The notes under the pieces: generated by a model
Told to the model about the DNA's origin: nothing
The model's database searches: none
Seen by the model: the letters and a program-made list of their open reading frames with translations, nothing else
From: Parietaria judaica
Taxonomy: Eukaryota > Streptophyta > Magnoliopsida > Rosales > Urticaceae
NCBI GenBank assembly: GCA_954871525.1
Contig: OX940865.1
Span: forward strand, 25,094,420-25,158,419
Length of the DNA stretch: 64,000 bases
Reading direction: 5' to 3'
Part shown: positions 61,100 through 64,000 of the stretch, piece after piece
Layout of the letters: each line of letters opens with the position of its first letter
How positions within the stretch are numbered: position 1 is the first letter of the stretch
Translations under genes and position numbers: made by a program

Positions 61100-61990
61100 T
61101 TACAAAAGCTTTCCGGGAGTTGCAGGAGCGAGACAAACATCGCCGGAGATCTCGTTTCCAAAGATCTCTATCATACTCTGATCGAAATGCTCGTCGACGG
61201 CTCTCTGCTCTGCGGGATTTGTTGGATTAGCAGCGTAGTTCAGGTTTTCGGCGGTGTTCACGTTTTCGGCTCTCTGCTCCGCGGGATCTGTTGGATTCTG
61301 GTTTTCAGTAAATCCGGGGTTATGCACAAATCCACCATTGATGGGCCTCGGGTTTTCGATAAGTCCTGGCTTATGCTTTAAACCATCATAGACGATATCC
61401 GGGTTTTCTGTATATCCTGGTTCTTGCATGAAACCGCAATCGACGGTGTTCAGGTTTTCGGTAAATCCAGCGTCTAAACCGTCATCAAGAAGTCCAGAAA
61501 TATTCTCGTTTAGCAAGAGCGTATCTTCAGCCATGAAATTGTGGTCTCCGCCGGATGGCCCCGGCAACAAGGTTTCAGGCACAACGATTAGGGAAGTACT
61601 GGAACCCGGTTGATCGAGAGCGCAAGACCTCATTTTCTTGTATCTTGAAATACACGGAGAACTAGAAGCCGCTGGAACGAGCGCCGAATTCGGAATGGAG
61701 AGGGATTCTGGTAAAGCTTCTGAATCTGGGGCCGAAATAGCAACCGTGGGTGATGCCGGGAAAGTAGACGAACAAAGTTGGCCAGTTAACCTTTCAACTA
61801 TATCCATGAATTCTTGACAGGTCATCGCCATGGTAGGACGGAAGCGCACCGATGGCTCGGGAGTTAAAATGCAAACCGACACCGGCAGTTGAGAGATTAC
61901 GGAACCCGATATGCATTCAGCCATATCCTTGAATTCCTCAAGCGCCCTTACGAGGATCCGCTCTCCTGGCGGGAAGCGTGACCGGACCAT
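61100..61990 (-). CDS. unrecognised 296-residue protein with 17-residue repeats
   Basis: A single uninterrupted frame from ATG 61990 to stop 61100. I recognise no family. Residues 1-70 look folded (ERILVRALEEFKDMAECI, RPTMAMTCQEFMDIVERL); the second block faintly resembles the RPTM...V..L end of receptor-like kinase domains, too weak to name. Residues 70-170 are serine/proline-rich. Residues 175-235 are three and a third repeats of 17: GFTENLNTVDCGFMQEP, GYTENPDIVYDGLKHKP, GLIENPRPINGGFVHNP, GFTENQNPTD. Then PAEQRA occurs twice, 23 residues apart. There is no signal peptide or membrane segment. Overall acidic, few lysines. A TATATATA lies 100 bp upstream of the ATG (62090-62098), which supports a real promoter. 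Codon use and lack of stops favour a real gene. Confidence 0.6.
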   Translation of the reverse strand: MVRSRFPPGERILVRALEEFKDMAECISGSVISQLPVSVCILTPEPSVRFRPTMAMTCQEFMDIVERLTGQLCSSTFPASPTVAISAPDSEALPESLSIPNSALVPAASSSPCISRYKKMRSCALDQPGSSTSLIVVPETLLPGPSGGDHNFMAEDTLLLNENISGLLDDGLDAGFTENLNTVDCGFMQEPGYTENPDIVYDGLKHKPGLIENPRPINGGFVHNPGFTENQNPTDPAEQRAENVNTAENLNYAANPTNPAEQRAVDEHFDQSMIEIFGNEISGDVCLAPATPGKLL

Positions 61991-62089
61991 GCCCGAGGTT
62001 GCTAACGAAGTTCTCTGAGAAAGTATTTCGTTTTCTTGGAGGGAACTATGAAATATGTGAAACTGGAATAAACTAGGTGTTATTACTTA

Positions 62090-62098
62090 TTATATATA
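62090..62098 (-). promoter_or_regulatory. putative TATA box of the unrecognised gene
   Basis: On the minus strand CCTATATATA is about 100 bases before the ATG at 61990, which would give a leader of roughly 70 nt. Position and sequence fit a plant core promoter; this is inference. Confidence 0.45.
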
Positions 62099-62907
62099 GG
62101 GAAAATCTCGTTGTTGCCTGAAGTCCGCCACGCGGCAATTTTTTTAATTTTTTTTTATTAAAAATGTTATTTTCTATTTAGTCCATTTACTCAACCAAAG
62201 ACATGGAAGTCGAAAATAAAAAGTACAGTAATTCAGCCTTAAGACTCGGAAGTCAAAAAATACAACGTAAAACGGATTATTACATCTGAAAAGTGCTAAA
62301 ACAATCTTGCGTTTCGTTGTCGATTAGTTCATTATCCTGTGGACATTTTTCAGCCAAATTCAGAAGTAAAAAAAAAATTAAAAAAATATGAAAAATAAAC
62401 AATGTAAAGAAAAAAAATTAGGTACATTTGGAGGTTTTCTAAAAGTTTGGGGTGAAACTAGTGTAAAGGCATTGGAGTTCATACGGTGTTTTGATAACTT
62501 TTGCACCAATTCTAGATTAGGTATTTGGAACTAACACAAACAAAAACTAAATAAATCATCTCTTCTCATTATGCATATTTTAAGTATGAATTTTGAAATT
62601 TATATTTGTAAAGTATATAGACTTTGGATGACAGTTTGATGATACGGCACTTGTGTAACGATCTTAAATCTAAAACTGTTTTAGATATAGGTTGACTATT
62701 CAAAAAAAAGATATAGGTTGACTGATACGGCGTGTATAATATCTTGTTACCGCTCCTCTCGGGAATGCCTCTAGGGCCTGTGATTTCTTAAGGGAAACTT
62801 CTAGGCGGTCCCCGTACCACTTTGCCAAGAAGGCCCCGAGTCCCGACAATCATTAGGGTGTCCGGGTAGTCATCCTCCAAGGCCGCCAACGAGATCATAA
62901 CATATAG
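62099..62907. other. intergenic spacer
   Basis: AT-rich spacer, plus a less AT-rich patch at about 62750-62900 whose minus strand is open for some 35 codons (ALEDDYPDTLMIVGTRGLLG) but matches no family I know. No gene called. Confidence 0.4.
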
Positions 62908-63075
62908 TAGAACCTCGATAAATTAATAACCTCGATTGAATAATAATTTTGTCCGGTCTCGACTTTGGCTAAACTAGATAAATTAATAATTCCTTAAATT
63001 TATAAGATAATATTTTTTTAGAAGTATATAGGTCTCAACTTATATATAAATTAATAATTCGATGTAAAAATAATA
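62908..63075. mobile_element. terminal fragment of a pogo-like (Lemi/Emigrant type) element
   Basis: Starts GTAGAACCTCGATAAATTAA and repeats ATAAATTAATAA(T/C) phrases, with GTCCGGTCTCGACTTTGGCT inside. It resembles the inverse of the 4488-5208 right end (GCCCGAGTCGGGATCGGCC then ATTAATTTATCGAG). Only one end is present, so it is a truncated copy. Confidence 0.6.
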
Positions 63076-63205
63076 ATATTACATACATAGTTGTTGATGC
63101 CGTTTTTTGGATCAAACATTAAAGAGGCCCATTTTGTAGATGTTGGGCCTGGCCCGATGTCGTTTGCTGATGTGGCGGGCTTTTGTTGACTTTTGTTAAA
63201 CTCTG

Positions 63206-63541
63206 TCAGTATGGATGACATATTTTGTTGCCAATGATAGTTCCGTCAATCGTCGTAATCGTCGTAGATTTTGAAGTATGAGTTAGTATTCCATGGATGG
63301 CTGACTTTGTGCCTCCAAGGGTGTGGGCCCGACAAGATCCCGTTGATTTTTGGGGTGGTTTGCTCCGAAGTGAGTTTTCAGTTGACCGATGTGGGGATCC
63401 TGAGCAGGTGTCCCTGGGAGTGACGATTTTATTTGCAGCCTCGGAGGCATGAATGCCATCCCAACTCACGTAGTTATGCGGGTCATCGCATGCCTTCACA
63501 GTCTCGGCTTTGCCATTTATCACCTTTGAGTTCCCACAATA
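63206..63541 (-). pseudogene. GDSL esterase/lipase C-terminal fragment
   Basis: The first ~38 codons of the frame (63541 down to about 63422) read CGNSK, ING, KACDDPHNYVSWDGIHASEA, ANK. This matches the C-terminal block V of plant GDSL lipases, including the catalytic Asp and His of the DGxH motif. GDSL enzymes are secreted serine hydrolases acting on esters. The rest of the frame (to the stop at 63206) shows no family similarity, and no upstream exons with the GDSL serine block are seen to the window end. It is either a decayed fragment or a last exon whose partners lie beyond 64000; the odd tail favours decay. Confidence 0.65.
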
Positions 63542-64000
63542 AAGCCTGTGGTCATAAAAAAGTATTAAATTTAACCAACTGATATTTATCTTGTTTTATA
63601 GTTTTTTTTAATTCACTTTTTTACCTTCTCATATATTTCTGTACAAAGTTATCTTAATTTCTATATATTTAATTAGATACCTTATTAATTTAGGCCCCAG
63701 CATGATCCCCGGGCCCGGGGTTCGGGTTCTTCTTTAAAAATCGTTTAATTAAGTACTAATTATGTAAAACTATTTTATTGATAACAATTTGATTAATTAC
63801 CATTATACGGATCAACGGATGATTTCTAATAAACTTAATTACTAATAGTTATACAGATTCAATTTATAAAACTAATTGAAACAGTTTCAATTCACCATGC
63901 GATATTACTTACAATAATAATTAAAAAAATACTACTTTAAAAGCCACTTATTAATAAAACAGTTTCAATTCAGTTATAAAAAGAAATTAAAAAATACAAT
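63542..64000. other. AT-rich end of the window, nothing recognised
   Basis: Low-complexity AT-rich DNA with a short GC palindrome (CCCCGGGCCCGGGG, about 63707-63720). No exon of the GDSL gene is visible. Confidence 0.5.

Noticed and set aside
62750..62900. Short coding exon on the minus strand (ALEDDYPDTLMIVGTRG)
   Set aside because: Only about 35 open codons, no recognised family and no consistent splice sites.

Overview
The window is nuclear DNA of a flowering plant, most likely a core eudicot; the species cannot be fixed from sequence alone. The evidence is AT-rich spacers, many short GT-AG introns, plant-only gene families (DA2/GW2, ICR, MAKR, B-sister MADS, ABIL, RG-II xylosyltransferase, class III chitinase), a plant nuclear tRNA-Gly, and plant transposons (Cassandra-type LTR, Helitron, hAT, Mutator-like and pogo-like elements). 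I rebuilt the gene models by hand: frame continuity, splice sites and family similarity agree at nearly every junction. No cDNA was available.

Layout. 0-3 kb: DA2/GW2-type RING E3 ligase (+), 8 coding exons. 3-14.4 kb: a transposon-rich block with a pogo-like remnant, a tandem repeat split by a Cassandra-type solo LTR, an inverted-repeat element, a TCGCGACG-rich element with a 35-base C tract, and a 2.65-kb Helitron. 14.5-18 kb: ICR1-type ROP effector (+) with a partial duplicate of its C-terminal coding end just downstream. 19-22.4 kb: bystin (+), whose last intron looks like a U12-type AT-AC intron. 25.7-27 kb: MAKR6-like gene (-). 28.8-30.8 kb: B-sister MADS-box gene of the TT16/ABS type (-). 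32.3-33.6 kb: a Mutator-type MITE and a hAT element, both with perfect target-site duplications. 34.6-35.8 kb: class III chitinase (+). 36.7-37.9 kb: DUF2358 protein (-). 41.4-43.7 kb: ABIL1, a SCAR/WAVE complex subunit (+). 44.2-44.9 kb: hAT MITE with a perfect 8-bp duplication. 45.9-48.5 kb: GT77 RG-II xylosyltransferase (MGP4/RGXT-like, +). 49.2 kb: tRNA-Gly(TCC) (-). 51.4-51.9 kb: inverted-repeat MITE. 53.9-59.6 kb: a 14-exon membrane-anchored GT4-type glycosyltransferase (+). 60.5 kb: frameshifted metal-tolerance-protein fragment. 61.1-62 kb: an unrecognised 296-residue protein with 17-residue repeats (-). 63.2-63.5 kb: GDSL lipase fragment (-).

The genes are independent single-copy-type loci, not a cluster. 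DA2 and TT16 both act in seed-coat/integument development, and ICR1 and ABIL1 both act downstream of ROP GTPases, but each has its own promoter and neighbours unrelated to its function; I read this as chance. I found no clear new biological system. The best leads are the bystin AT-AC intron, the duplicated ICR1 tail, the 5S-related solo LTR inside a tandem repeat, the intact Helitron termini and the unrecognised repeat protein.
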